Under the pieces are notes generated by a model. That model ran no database searches. It was not told the DNA's origin and worked only from the letters and a program-made list of their open reading frames with translations. From Flavobacteriales bacterium (lineage in GTDB: Bacteria; Bacteroidota; Bacteroidia; Flavobacteriales_D; Crocinitomicaceae), in contig CANHOA010000010.1 of NCBI GenBank assembly GCA_947462255.1, forward strand, positions 52,644 to 116,643: 64,000 bases of DNA, written 5' to 3'. The translations under genes were made by a program, and so were the position numbers. Of the stretch, positions 28,781 to 38,567 are shown in pieces (the first letter of the stretch is position 1; each line of letters opens with the position of its first letter).

Positions 28781-31114
28781 ATGAAATTAAGCTTCGCATT
28801 TGTATTATTGTTTAGCCCATTCCTAGGCTTTAGTCAACTTGATTTAAAAGAAATAATGACTGGCCAGGATTATATTGGCCATTGGCCAGAAAATCAATTT
28901 TGGTCATACGATGGCAGTAACATTTATTTTGATTGGCAGACTGGATCGAATAGGGGAGCACCTATGCATGCTTATAATGTAAAAACAAAATTAATTGATG
29001 AACTTGATTCTATTGAAGTTACAAAAGCTATTGGTAACGATTTGTCTCAAGCGGACTATAAAGTATTGTACTTTGAAAGAGATAATGCCTTGGCTTCGCT
29101 TTACAAAATCAATGGTGACATCTCATTGTGCTACCAAAGCTTTGAAAGTTTAAGTAGTATTCAACGAGTAGTTGATCCAAATGTAATTATACTTCAGCAA
29201 GGTATTAATTTACTGGAATGGAAAAATAAAGAAGGGAAATCAACGCTAAGGCCTTTAACTAATTTTCAACTTGGCGATCAAAAAATGACAACAGATGACT
29301 CAAGTTACTTAGTCAAACAACAAGATGAACTTTTCGTTTATTTTCAAGATAAGGCCAAGCTGAAAGAATGGGGAAAGAAACAAGGGGATTTCCATCTTTT
29401 TGCGAAACCTAAGCCGATATATTTGGGCTCAGAATATGTTTCAACGATACAAATTAATCCATCCGAGGAATATGTTACAGTTATTATGACTAAATCGGCT
29501 ATGCAAGTGGAAACATCGTTTCCAGAATTTGTAACTGAATCAGGTCGCGTTGAATTAAATTCTGCTCGTGCTAAAGTAAGTAATAATGAACCTAGTCAAC
29601 GTTTGGGCATCGTAAGCTTAGTGTCTGACACAATCAAATGGCTTGATTTTTCAAAGCTATCGGACATACGAAAAAAACCGAATTATCTGGACACACTTGC
29701 CTCATCTCTTTACGATAAGGACCGATCAATTTTTATTCATCCGCTGCAATTTTCAAAGATCAAGAACTTGGCACTTTGTGATATTAGAAGTGCTGATAAT
29801 AAAGACCGTTGGATAGTTTTACTTGATGTAGAAAAAGGCTTTGGAAAGGAAGTAAATCATCAACATGATGATGCGTGGATAGGTGGCCCTGGAATATCAT
29901 CTTGGAATGAAGAAGAAGCTGTCTTAGGTTGGTTAGAAGATGGGAAGTCATTTTATTTTCAATCCGAAGTATCGGGCTACTCGCACCTTTATTCCTACGA
30001 CATAGAAACAGGTCAAACAAATGCCCTAACATCGGGAAATTTTGAAATACACGGCGTCCAATTATCAAAAGACAAAAAACGATTTTATATAACGGCCAAC
30101 AAAACACATCCTGGCAATCGTGATTTTTATCACTTAGATTGTAAAAGTTTAGTTTGGACACCTATCTTAACTGCTGATGGATACCATGATGTACAGGTGT
30201 CTCCCGACGAAAAATTATTGCTGGTCAGGTATTCTAATGCGAATACTCCATGGGAATTATATCTAGCTAATAATACTCCAAATGCAAAAATGTCGCAACT
30301 AACTCATTCTGTTTCCTCAAAATTTCAATCTTATTCTTGGCGTAAGCCTCCTGTAATTCAATTCAAAGCAAGTGATGGTATTCCAGTTTCGGCTCGAATA
30401 TATGAACCAAAAGCAGGAAATAAAAATGGTGCTGCTGTCTTATTTGTTCATGGTGCCGGTTATCTGCAAAATGCACACAACTATTGGAGCAACTATTACC
30501 GTGAATACATGTTCCATAACTTATTATGCGATCTTGGATATACTGTTTTCGATGTTGATTATCGCGCCAGCGAGGGGTATGGACGAGATTATCGAACTGC
30601 TGTTTATCGTTACATGGGCGGACGAGATTTAGATGATTTTCTTGATGCGAAAGATTTTTTGGTGCAGCAATATGGGATCGATTCAAATCGCATTGGGATT
30701 TATGGAGGTTCTTATGGAGGCTTCATTACCTTAATGGGTTTGTTAACAAAACCAAATGAATTTGCCTGCGGTGCTGCCTTGCGTTCGGTTACTGATTGGG
30801 CACATTACAACCATGAATATACGAGTAATATCCTTAATTATCCGGAAACAGATCCTCAGGCTTATCGTAAAAGTTCGCCAATATACTACGCTGAAAATTT
30901 AGTTAAACCACTTCTTATGTTACACGGAATGGTAGATGACAATGTGCAATTCCAAGATATCGTTCGTCTTAGTCAACGCTTTATAGAATTAGGTAAAAAA
31001 GATTGGGAATTAGCTGTTTATCCAACAGAAGCCCATGGATTTAGAGCCGCATATTCCTGGTACGATGAGTACCGAAGGATTTTTGAGTTATTTGATAAAC
31101 AGTTAAAAAAGTAA
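28781..31114 (+). CDS. S9 family peptidase (dipeptidyl peptidase IV-like)
   Basis: Beta-propeller N-terminus and catalytic RIGIYGGSYGGFITLMGL, LLMLHGMVDDNVQFQD, EAHGF. Confidence 0.92.
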   Translation: MKLSFAFVLLFSPFLGFSQLDLKEIMTGQDYIGHWPENQFWSYDGSNIYFDWQTGSNRGAPMHAYNVKTKLIDELDSIEVTKAIGNDLSQADYKVLYFERDNALASLYKINGDISLCYQSFESLSSIQRVVDPNVIILQQGINLLEWKNKEGKSTLRPLTNFQLGDQKMTTDDSSYLVKQQDELFVYFQDKAKLKEWGKKQGDFHLFAKPKPIYLGSEYVSTIQINPSEEYVTVIMTKSAMQVETSFPEFVTESGRVELNSARAKVSNNEPSQRLGIVSLVSDTIKWLDFSKLSDIRKKPNYLDTLASSLYDKDRSIFIHPLQFSKIKNLALCDIRSADNKDRWIVLLDVEKGFGKEVNHQHDDAWIGGPGISSWNEEEAVLGWLEDGKSFYFQSEVSGYSHLYSYDIETGQTNALTSGNFEIHGVQLSKDKKRFYITANKTHPGNRDFYHLDCKSLVWTPILTADGYHDVQVSPDEKLLLVRYSNANTPWELYLANNTPNAKMSQLTHSVSSKFQSYSWRKPPVIQFKASDGIPVSARIYEPKAGNKNGAAVLFVHGAGYLQNAHNYWSNYYREYMFHNLLCDLGYTVFDVDYRASEGYGRDYRTAVYRYMGGRDLDDFLDAKDFLVQQYGIDSNRIGIYGGSYGGFITLMGLLTKPNEFACGAALRSVTDWAHYNHEYTSNILNYPETDPQAYRKSSPIYYAENLVKPLLMLHGMVDDNVQFQDIVRLSQRFIELGKKDWELAVYPTEAHGFRAAYSWYDEYRRIFELFDKQLKK

Positions 31115-31118
31115 TGTC

Positions 31119-31559
31119 ATGCTAGTCGTCAGAGAATTAATAGATAAAGAGGAAATGCTTAAAAATTTGCCGGTGCTTCAAGACTTATATCCCAGTCTTA
31201 CCTTAAGTGAATATTCATCAGAACTAGATTTAATGCTGCCTCATAACTACGGACAAGTCGGTGTTTTTGAAGGAGATATTTGCCTTGGCTTAAGTGGGTT
31301 TTGGATTGGAACTAAATTGTGGTGCGGTAAATATTTAGAGTTAGATAATATTGTTGTTTCAAAAACACAAAGGAGTCAAGGAATCGGCAAATTACTATTT
31401 GATTTTCTTCATAAAAAAGCCTTAGAGAATGACTGTACCATGCTTTCATTAGACTCTTACACGACAAATTTTAAAGCTCATAAATTCTTTTATAACGAAG
31501 GATTTGCTCCTAAAGGCTTCCATTTTATAAATATTTTGAAGGGCGATAAAGTTCGATGA
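31119..31559 (+). CDS. GNAT family N-acetyltransferase
   Basis: LELDNIVVSKTQRSQGIGKLLFDFLHKKA ... HKFFYNEGFAPKGFHF. Confidence 0.88.
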   Translation: MLVVRELIDKEEMLKNLPVLQDLYPSLTLSEYSSELDLMLPHNYGQVGVFEGDICLGLSGFWIGTKLWCGKYLELDNIVVSKTQRSQGIGKLLFDFLHKKALENDCTMLSLDSYTTNFKAHKFFYNEGFAPKGFHFINILKGDKVR

Positions 31560-31830
31560 TTTAAGCTTGTCATTCCCTTATTTTTTTATTTGCCCGTTGA
31601 ATAAGAGTTACATCCATAAAAATAGGGTGGAAGTATAAATCGAATATTTTTCTTTCTAATAACAACTTTATACGATTTAAATAGTAAATTTAAACCATTG
31701 TTGGAGTCCAGATACCAATAAATATATTGTAAGTTTAGTTAATTTATAATTTTCAAAAAACGGCCATCCTCTAATTGGTTAATTGAGGGGTTTCATAAGC
31801 TTAACCTAAATAAGCAATAACAAATTTATT

Positions 31831-32052
31831 ATGAAAAAAATAATATTAAGCGTTGCTTTATTAACTGCAGTAGTTTTGACTTCTTGCGGTAAGACCGCAT
31901 GCAGTTGTAAAGAAGAGATGATAGCTATGGCAACGGAAGCTATGTCATCCGCAACTGATATGGACAAATTAAAAGAACTTCAAGCAGAGGCTGCTGATTT
32001 GGAAGCAAAATGTAAGGGCTTCACTGCTGCAGATTATGCAAAATGTAACTAG
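31831..32052 (+). CDS. Small cysteine-containing lipoprotein of unknown function
   Basis: MKKIILSVALLTAVVLTSCGKTACSCKEEM lipobox; 73 aa; followed by a terminator-like hairpin. Confidence 0.7.
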   Translation: MKKIILSVALLTAVVLTSCGKTACSCKEEMIAMATEAMSSATDMDKLKELQAEAADLEAKCKGFTAADYAKCN

Positions 32053-32065
32053 TTAACAATTAGCT

Positions 32066-32097
32066 AAAAAAAGGCTGCTTAATAGGCAGTCTTTTTT
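32066..32097 (+). terminator. Rho-independent terminator-like hairpin
   Basis: aaaaaaggctgcttaataggcagtctttttt: stem GGCTGC/GCAGTC (one G.T), A-tract/T-tract flanks, right after the small lipoprotein. Confidence 0.75.
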
Positions 32098-32375
32098 GTT
32101 TACTAAAATTATTTATCATACTAGATCAAAAAATAGATTTCCTTTAAAGTAGTTAGACCCTTAAGGTATTTGAAAAACTCCAACACCAGTTTATTTAATA
32201 ATAAAATAGAAACCTGCATGGGAAAAAATGGATGGTATTTTGCTTAGAAAAAAAACTAAAAAACAATTCTCACTTTTTCAAGGTCTACTCGTTTAATCGT
32301 TAGCGATGAATGTAATAAAATACCAAGTAATTATTAAATTTGATGGATATTCTTTTCACACTATTTTAACCGATT

Positions 32376-34091
32376 TTGAAACTAATTTATAAAGTGATGT
32401 TCCAACTTTTTTTTAACGATATTTTGTTGGTTTCTAAGCATAGAAATAGTAGAGTAGAGGTCTGCGTATTTTTTTCTTTTTTCTTTTTTTATAATTATTC
32501 TATTGCCCAACAACGCGTTTACCCATTAACAAATAAGCTAACGGTTGATTCAATTTTCGAAATCAAACCCTACGCTACAAAAATTTCATACGATGAAAAA
32601 GCAGGAAATCTTTTTTATTCAACGATAAGCGGGAATATTTATGAAGTGTTCATTAATTCTGCTGGTGGCGCAATAGATTCATTGCGTTATTCAGAAGTTG
32701 ATCACGGAATTTCTTCCTTACAAGGATTGTATTTCCATGAAGGAATTCTTTATCTCTCAGGGAATAATTGGACAAGTACCACTGGCGTTGCTATGATTTC
32801 AAAAGGTACGTCTCAAGCAAATGGAACACGATTATGGGAAACAATCGTTTCAAGTGATCCATATCCTAGTGCTAGTCCTACAGGTGACCATGGCTTTTCG
32901 GGTGTTTCGCTTGATCCAAGTGGTCAATATATTTTTGTCAGCAGTGGCGCGAGAACGCATTTAGGGGAAATGGATGACAATAATGGAGCCTGGCCAAATT
33001 GCCGAGAAACGCCAATGACTTGCCGCATGTTTCGATTCCCGATTTCTTCTTTGCCCGTTCATTTGATTAATGATTCATTATGGTTGGAGAATAGTGGATT
33101 CATATACGCTACAGGTACAAGAAATGCATACGATTTTGCTTGGGATGGTAATGACTCACTTTTTGCAATTGATAATTCAGGAGAACGAGACGATCCTGAA
33201 GAATTGAATTGGATTCGGCAAGGCAAAAACTACGGGTTTCCATGGAATATGGGTGGAAACATTAACCCCTTAGTTAATTCACCTTATAATTATTTGACCG
33301 ATCCGCTTGTGAATCCAAATTGTGGAGGAGTGGCAGCTGGTTGGTTTTTGGATGATCCTACTTTTTCTGCATTGCCTTCGAATGTGACATTTATGGAGCC
33401 AGTAAGGAATTATGGCGTTTCTGGTGATTATTATCGTAATGCTAGCACAGGAATGGTAATGAAAGCAAGTGAAGAAGGTTCGTACGTTTCAACATTTACG
33501 CCACATGCATCCCCATTGGGATTAGTTTTCGATAAAGATAGTGTATTAGCAAGTCCTTTTAGAGGTGATGGTTTTGTTTTGAGTTTTATGCCTGGCGGAG
33601 ATAGCACTGGTTTTTCACCTATTTCACCATGGGGAATTCCTTGTCCTTTTGTAGATCCATCGCGTGAATTAAGACAACTTAAACTCGTTTATGATGCAGC
33701 TATTGATAATTATGTGATGACAACATTAGATTTAGTAAGTGGCTTTTATTTACCCGTGGACGCAGTACTAGTGGGAAATGAATTATTCGTCATTGAACGG
33801 GGCGGAGATATGTGGAAAGTTTCTTTCCCTTTTTATCAAGAAGAAGAAAATTTACTTTTTATTTATCCGAATCCGTCTGATAATTATGCTTTTATTACTT
33901 TTAATAATGATAAAAAGGAATTGGTGGAATTGTCGGTAGTCGATTTTTCAGGTAAAGAAGTAGCGCGAATTGTTGAAATAGGAGTAAGTCAACTTACCAT
34001 TAATACAAAACAATTGGCATGTGGTTTTTATAGTTGCTCTTTGAAAATTGGTAGCGCTGATGCTATTCATGCTACTTTATTAGTGAAATAA
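32376..34091 (+). CDS. PQQ-dependent sugar dehydrogenase-like (glucose/sorbosone dehydrogenase) with T9SS type A sorting domain
   Basis: DHGFSGVSLDPSGQYIFVSSGA, TRNAYDFAWDGNDSLFAIDNSGERDDPEELNWIRQGKNYGFPW; C-terminus FIYPNPSDNYAFITF...GFYSCSLKIG. True start uncertain. Confidence 0.8.
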   Translation: MKLIYKVMFQLFFNDILLVSKHRNSRVEVCVFFSFFFFYNYSIAQQRVYPLTNKLTVDSIFEIKPYATKISYDEKAGNLFYSTISGNIYEVFINSAGGAIDSLRYSEVDHGISSLQGLYFHEGILYLSGNNWTSTTGVAMISKGTSQANGTRLWETIVSSDPYPSASPTGDHGFSGVSLDPSGQYIFVSSGARTHLGEMDDNNGAWPNCRETPMTCRMFRFPISSLPVHLINDSLWLENSGFIYATGTRNAYDFAWDGNDSLFAIDNSGERDDPEELNWIRQGKNYGFPWNMGGNINPLVNSPYNYLTDPLVNPNCGGVAAGWFLDDPTFSALPSNVTFMEPVRNYGVSGDYYRNASTGMVMKASEEGSYVSTFTPHASPLGLVFDKDSVLASPFRGDGFVLSFMPGGDSTGFSPISPWGIPCPFVDPSRELRQLKLVYDAAIDNYVMTTLDLVSGFYLPVDAVLVGNELFVIERGGDMWKVSFPFYQEEENLLFIYPNPSDNYAFITFNNDKKELVELSVVDFSGKEVARIVEIGVSQLTINTKQLACGFYSCSLKIGSADAIHATLLVK

Positions 34092-34093
34092 TT

Positions 34094-35086
34094 ATGAGAA
34101 AAAAAACGGGAATATTTGTTGGTTTTATTTTGTTATTAGCCGTTTTATTACCTAGTTGCAACTATGAAAAGACTCCCGTCAAGGTAGTTCCTAAAGAGAA
34201 TGTGACAAGGGATACAATTTCCTCGACAAGTAAAGATAGTGTTTTAAATTCTGAGGTAGATGTGATTGCATTTCCATATATGGAGATTCCGGCAACGGAA
34301 AATGAAAAATCAATTGTTCACCATACAGCATATAGTCTTTTATACAGTGAGGAACACGAGCAAGCCATTTGGATAGCTTATGAGTTAACAAGCGAAGAAA
34401 CCAACAAGAAATTTGACCGCTCGGATAAATTTATCGTGGATCCAGCTATAAAAACAGGTTCTGCAACCACTGCTGATTACACAGGATCAGGATATGATCG
34501 TGGGCATTTGGCACCAGCTGCTGATATGTCGTGGTCCAACCAAACCATGCAAGAATCATTTTATTATAGTAATATGAGTCCGCAAGACCAAAGTTTTAAC
34601 AGGGGAATATGGAAAAAACTAGAGGAACTTGTCAGAACTTGGGCAGTGGAAGATAAGTCCTTGTATGTGGTTACGGGACCAATATTAAGCGATAATTTAC
34701 CATCTATTGGTCCGAATAAGGTTTCAATTCCAAAATTTTATTACAAAGTATTATTAGACTATAGTCAACCAGACTTTAAAGCCATTGGTTTTATAATTCC
34801 TAACCAAGGGTCGAAGGCAGATTTAAGTAGTTTTGCCGTTTCGATCGATAAAGTGGAGCAGTTAACGGGCTTGAACTTTTTCCCTAATCTACCAGACAAG
34901 CAAGAAATTTCACTTGAAAGTTCAATTTGTATTTCGTGTTGGTCATGGAAGGCGAATAAGCCATCAAAACATGAGCAAAATAATAAGCAGTCATCTTCCG
35001 TACAATGCAGTGGAATTACAAAAAAAGGCACTCAGTGTAAACGAATGACCTTAGACCCTAGCGGTTTTTGTTATCAGCATCATTAA
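34094..35086 (+). CDS. DNA/RNA non-specific endonuclease, lipoprotein, with C-terminal Cys/His tail
   Basis: LLPSCNYE lipobox; DRGHLAPAADMSWSNQTMQESFYYSNMSPQDQSFNRGIWKKLE matches the NUC DRGH motif; tail CSGITKKGTQCKRMTLDPSGFCYQHH. Confidence 0.88.
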   Translation: MRKKTGIFVGFILLLAVLLPSCNYEKTPVKVVPKENVTRDTISSTSKDSVLNSEVDVIAFPYMEIPATENEKSIVHHTAYSLLYSEEHEQAIWIAYELTSEETNKKFDRSDKFIVDPAIKTGSATTADYTGSGYDRGHLAPAADMSWSNQTMQESFYYSNMSPQDQSFNRGIWKKLEELVRTWAVEDKSLYVVTGPILSDNLPSIGPNKVSIPKFYYKVLLDYSQPDFKAIGFIIPNQGSKADLSSFAVSIDKVEQLTGLNFFPNLPDKQEISLESSICISCWSWKANKPSKHEQNNKQSSSVQCSGITKKGTQCKRMTLDPSGFCYQHH

Positions 35087-35102
35087 TTTATATCTTATTA
35101 AA

Positions 35103-35268
35103 CTGACTGATCGCTTTCTTACCACAAAATCTTTTTGTCATGATTTTAAATAAAAATACATGCCAAAAAGCGAACTGTTTCATATTTAAGCGCTGGATTA
35201 CATCCGGCGTTAAAATCTTTAACCCCTTTGGGGTTATGTAATAAACTTGTAGTAGAATTAAGACCAGT
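35103..35268 (+). repeat. Interspersed intergenic repeat, copy A (three stem-loops)
   Basis: accacaaaatctttttgtcatgattttaaataaaaatacatgccaaaaagcgaact...cgctggattacatccggcgttaaaatctttaacccctttggggtta; near-identical copies at ~50.5 kb and ~53.0 kb. Confidence 0.9.
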
Positions 35269-35416
35269 CAATTATTAAATTAATTTATTAATAAAGATAA
35301 CTTATTGCTAAATAGATATTTAGCAAACTAATTAAATCTACTTTTGATTTTAGGCATTATGTTTGAAACATTGATTAATACTTAGCGTACAAAAATGCTG
35401 TATTAAAATTTTAGTT

Positions 35417-35611
35417 ATGACCATTAACACAGAATCATTAAGAACGAAGTCGCTTCACCAAGCTAAATTAAAATTATCAAAACACCGTGAATTAGGAGAA
35501 AAAAGTCATTTGAATGTCTTTCAAGTGGCAGATTTAATGGATAAAATTATCCATGCAGGGAAAGAGCCGGAGCAAGATAATTCAATCTTCTTTTCGATTG
35601 GTATGAATTAA
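35417..35611 (+). CDS. Small conserved-looking ORF of unknown function (64 aa)
   Basis: MTINTESLRTKSLHQAKLKLSKHRELGEKSHLNVFQVADLMDKIIHAGKEPEQDNSIFFSIGMN; stop overlaps mnmA stop through shared TTAA, like other convergent pairs here. Confidence 0.5.
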   Translation: MTINTESLRTKSLHQAKLKLSKHRELGEKSHLNVFQVADLMDKIIHAGKEPEQDNSIFFSIGMN

Positions 35612-36786
35612 TGTTCTATTACACCAGAACCTACTAATTCATCACCTTGATACCAGGCGGCAAATTGACCTGGCGTAATACCTTTTTGTTTCTTTGAAAA
35701 AAGAATAAACACTTCTCCATTTACTCGAAGTAAAATGGCGTCCTGCAAAGGTTGCCGATAGCGTATTCTAACACGACAAGATAATTCATTATTGCTATTA
35801 AATAATGCATTGTTATTAAGCCAATTAATACTATTTATTTCGATTTTTAATGCATATTTGTTAAGCCCGTTGTGTAACTCTGACTGACCAGTATAAAGTA
35901 GATTATTAATCGTGTCTACTCCAATGATGAAACTCGGAAGTGGTTTTCCTCCAATTTGTAATCCTTTACGTTGTCCTATGGTATAGTAATATGCTCCCTG
36001 ATGCTGACCGACAACTGTCCCCATATCTTTTGAATATATAAACGGTGCTGACAATGCACTAACATTTTTAGCGCTAGCATTTAGGGTGTTATATAATTCA
36101 TATTGCGGGAGTTCCTGTGGAATTTCTATTATTTCGCCAGTTTTCGCTTTTAATTGTTGTTGGAGAAAAAGGGGTAAGCTTATTTTACCAACAAAACATA
36201 ATCCTTGAGAATCCTTTTTTTCTGCTGTGACAAGGTTTAACTCCATGGCAATTCTACGAACCTCGTGTTTTTCAAGATGACCAATTGGAAAAAGGGCTTT
36301 AGATAGTTGATTTTGGGTAATTTGACATAAGAAATAAGATTGATCTTTTGTTTTATCGATACCGGCTAATAATGAATAGCTTCCGTCTTTATTGTCTGAT
36401 TTACGACAATAATGTCCAGTGGCGACAAAATCAGCGCCTAGTTTCATTGCCGCTTCAAGAAATACGTCAAATTTAATTTCTCGATTACATAAAATATCTG
36501 GATTGGGTGTTCGGCCTCGTTGATATTCATCAAACATATAATCCACGATTCTAGATTTATAAGCTTCACTTAAATCGATTACTTGGAAAGGTATTCCAAG
36601 CTGTTGAGCAACTAGTAGCGCATCATTTGAATCTTCAATCCAAGGACATTCATCTGAGAGCGTAACACTTTCATCATGCCAATTTCGCATGAACATACCG
36701 ATAACTTCGTAGCCTTCTTTTACCAAAAGGTGAGCAGCCACGCTAGAATCTACTCCTCCAGAAAGTCCTACTACAACACGTTTCAT
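35608..36786 (-). CDS. mnmA: tRNA 2-thiouridine(34) synthase MnmA
   Basis: MKRVVVGLSGGVDSSVAAHLL, GRTPNPDILCNREIKF, ATGHYCRK, DKTKDQSYFL, DSQGLCFVGK. Confidence 0.96.
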   Translation of the reverse strand: MKRVVVGLSGGVDSSVAAHLLVKEGYEVIGMFMRNWHDESVTLSDECPWIEDSNDALLVAQQLGIPFQVIDLSEAYKSRIVDYMFDEYQRGRTPNPDILCNREIKFDVFLEAAMKLGADFVATGHYCRKSDNKDGSYSLLAGIDKTKDQSYFLCQITQNQLSKALFPIGHLEKHEVRRIAMELNLVTAEKKDSQGLCFVGKISLPLFLQQQLKAKTGEIIEIPQELPQYELYNTLNASAKNVSALSAPFIYSKDMGTVVGQHQGAYYYTIGQRKGLQIGGKPLPSFIIGVDTINNLLYTGQSELHNGLNKYALKIEINSINWLNNNALFNSNNELSCRVRIRYRQPLQDAILLRVNGEVFILFSKKQKGITPGQFAAWYQGDELVGSGVIEH

Positions 36787-36830
36787 GTGGTAAAATTAAT
36801 CAAAGTAAATAGCTTAGAGCTGTTGAAAAT

Positions 36831-36986
36831 CTATTTTTTGCTATTTATAATTACTAGTGCAGCAATCACTCCTGGGATCCAGCCAACGCAAGTTAAAATA
36901 AAAACAATCAGTATTGATCCACAACCTCTGTCTAATACAGCTAATGGCGGAAAGATTATACATAACAATACTTGAAGACAGGACAT
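36831..36986 (-). CDS. YqaE/Pmp3 family small membrane protein (51 aa; absent from ORF track)
   Basis: Reverse-strand translation MSCLQVLLCIIFPPLAVLDRGCGSILIVFILTCVGWIPGVIAALVIINSKK*, the Pmp3 pattern. Confidence 0.9.
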   Translation of the reverse strand: MSCLQVLLCIIFPPLAVLDRGCGSILIVFILTCVGWIPGVIAALVIINSKK

Positions 36987-37019
36987 ATCTTTTATTGCTA
37001 AAATACAATTTTTAATTAT

Positions 37020-38567
37020 TTATTGTGATAATTCAGTAGGAATTACTTCGATACACCTCATTCCATCAATAGCAGCAGATACAATTCCGCCAGCATATCC
37101 AGCACCTTCGGCACAAGGATAAATACCGCCTATTTCAACGTGTTGCATGGTAATTGGGTCTCTAGGAATCAGAATAGGGGAAGATGTACGTGATTCAGGA
37201 GCGTGAATTACTGCATCATTAGTGATAAATCCTGGCATTTTTTTTTCAAATTCGAGGCAAGCTTTTCGGATACGTTCTATTACAAAAGCAGGGAAAATAG
37301 TATCCATTTCAACGCTAGTGACACCAATAAAATAGGACGTTTTTGGGAAACTGACTGTTTTTTTTCGGTCAATAAAATCAGCTAAACCTTGAGCCGGTAC
37401 TTTTTGATTTTCTCCTGCAGCTTCCCAACATGCTTTTTCAATCGATTTTTGAAAATCTAGGCAGACAAATGGATCTGTTTTATACTCCTTAAAATCTGAA
37501 GGATCTATGCTGACAACAATACCTGAGTTTGCATAGGGATTATTTCGTTTACTGGGCGACCATCCATTGGTAACTACTTCTTGTTCGCTTGTGGCACAGG
37601 GCGCAATAATTCCACCAGGGCACATACAAAAAGAATAAACACCTCTCCCATCAATTTGAGCCACCAAACTATACGAGGCAGGTGGAAGGTATTGGTCGTT
37701 TACGCGATTATGGTATTGTAATTTATCAATAAAAGATTGTTGATGTTCAATTCTAACGCCAAGTGCAAATGGTTTGGATTCAATTCTTATCTTACGATCG
37801 TGTAACAAATGAAAAATATCCCTGGCTGAATGTCCTGTGGCTAAAATCATGTTCTTTGTACTCTTCCAGCTTTCGTTGTTAATTTGAATTGCGTTTAGTT
37901 TTTTCTGTTCTATTTTAATATCTGTTAATCGACTATTAAAATGAATCTCACCACCACATTCAATAATTTTATTACGAATTGCCTCAATAATTTGTGGGAG
38001 TTTATTGGTCCCAATATGAGGGTGGGCATCAACTAGAATGGCATCATCTGCTCCAAAATGAACCAGTAATTGCAGCACTTTTTCAACATCACCCCGTTTT
38101 TTTGAACGCGTGTATAATTTTCCATCAGAATAGGTTCCGGCACCCCCTTCACCAAAGCAGTAATTTGATTCAGGGTTTAAGATTCCTTCTTTATTAAGTT
38201 TTGCTAAATCATGCCGTCGTGCGCGAACATCTTTACCTCGTTCATAAATGATTGGTTTTAGATTAAGTTCCAAGCAGCGTAAAGCAGCAAATAAACCAGC
38301 AGGTCCGGCTCCAATAATGATGATTGGAGAAGCATTAGCTACTGAAAGAAAATTGAAATCATGCAAATGGGAGGGTAGTACATGATCAGCTATTTCGAAA
38401 GTGCAATTTATTTTGATGTTCCTTCCTCTAGCATCGATACTTTTCTTTTTCCACCGATAGAAGATCTTTTTTGGATATGGGATGCCACTATCAGCTCTTA
38501 ATTTATTTTCAATAAATTTTTCGTCTTGTGCTTGTTCCGGTGAACATTGAAAAGAAATACTTTCCAT
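37020..38567 (-). CDS. NAD(P)/FAD-dependent oxidoreductase
   Basis: PIIIIGAGPAGLFAALRCLELNLKPIIYERGKDVRARRHD; ...YPCAEGAGYAGGIVSAAIDGMR. Confidence 0.9.
   Translation of the reverse strand: MESISFQCSPEQAQDEKFIENKLRADSGIPYPKKIFYRWKKKSIDARGRNIKINCTFEIADHVLPSHLHDFNFLSVANASPIIIIGAGPAGLFAALRCLELNLKPIIYERGKDVRARRHDLAKLNKEGILNPESNYCFGEGGAGTYSDGKLYTRSKKRGDVEKVLQLLVHFGADDAILVDAHPHIGTNKLPQIIEAIRNKIIECGGEIHFNSRLTDIKIEQKKLNAIQINNESWKSTKNMILATGHSARDIFHLLHDRKIRIESKPFALGVRIEHQQSFIDKLQYHNRVNDQYLPPASYSLVAQIDGRGVYSFCMCPGGIIAPCATSEQEVVTNGWSPSKRNNPYANSGIVVSIDPSDFKEYKTDPFVCLDFQKSIEKACWEAAGENQKVPAQGLADFIDRKKTVSFPKTSYFIGVTSVEMDTIFPAFVIERIRKACLEFEKKMPGFITNDAVIHAPESRTSSPILIPRDPITMQHVEIGGIYPCAEGAGYAGGIVSAAIDGMRCIEVIPTELSQ

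Noticed and set aside
30363-30686. Minus-strand 107-aa ORF and + strand 30372..30632 ORF
   Set aside because: Both lie inside the well-supported S9 peptidase coding sequence.
31768-31788. Hairpin cctctAATTggttAATTgagg as a terminator
   Set aside because: Short imperfect stem not followed by a T-run; insufficient to call.
35103-35268. Intergenic repeat A/B/C as additional attC sites
   Set aside because: No TAACAGC/GTTANNN termini, not paired with cassettes, and three short hairpins instead of one long imperfect hairpin.
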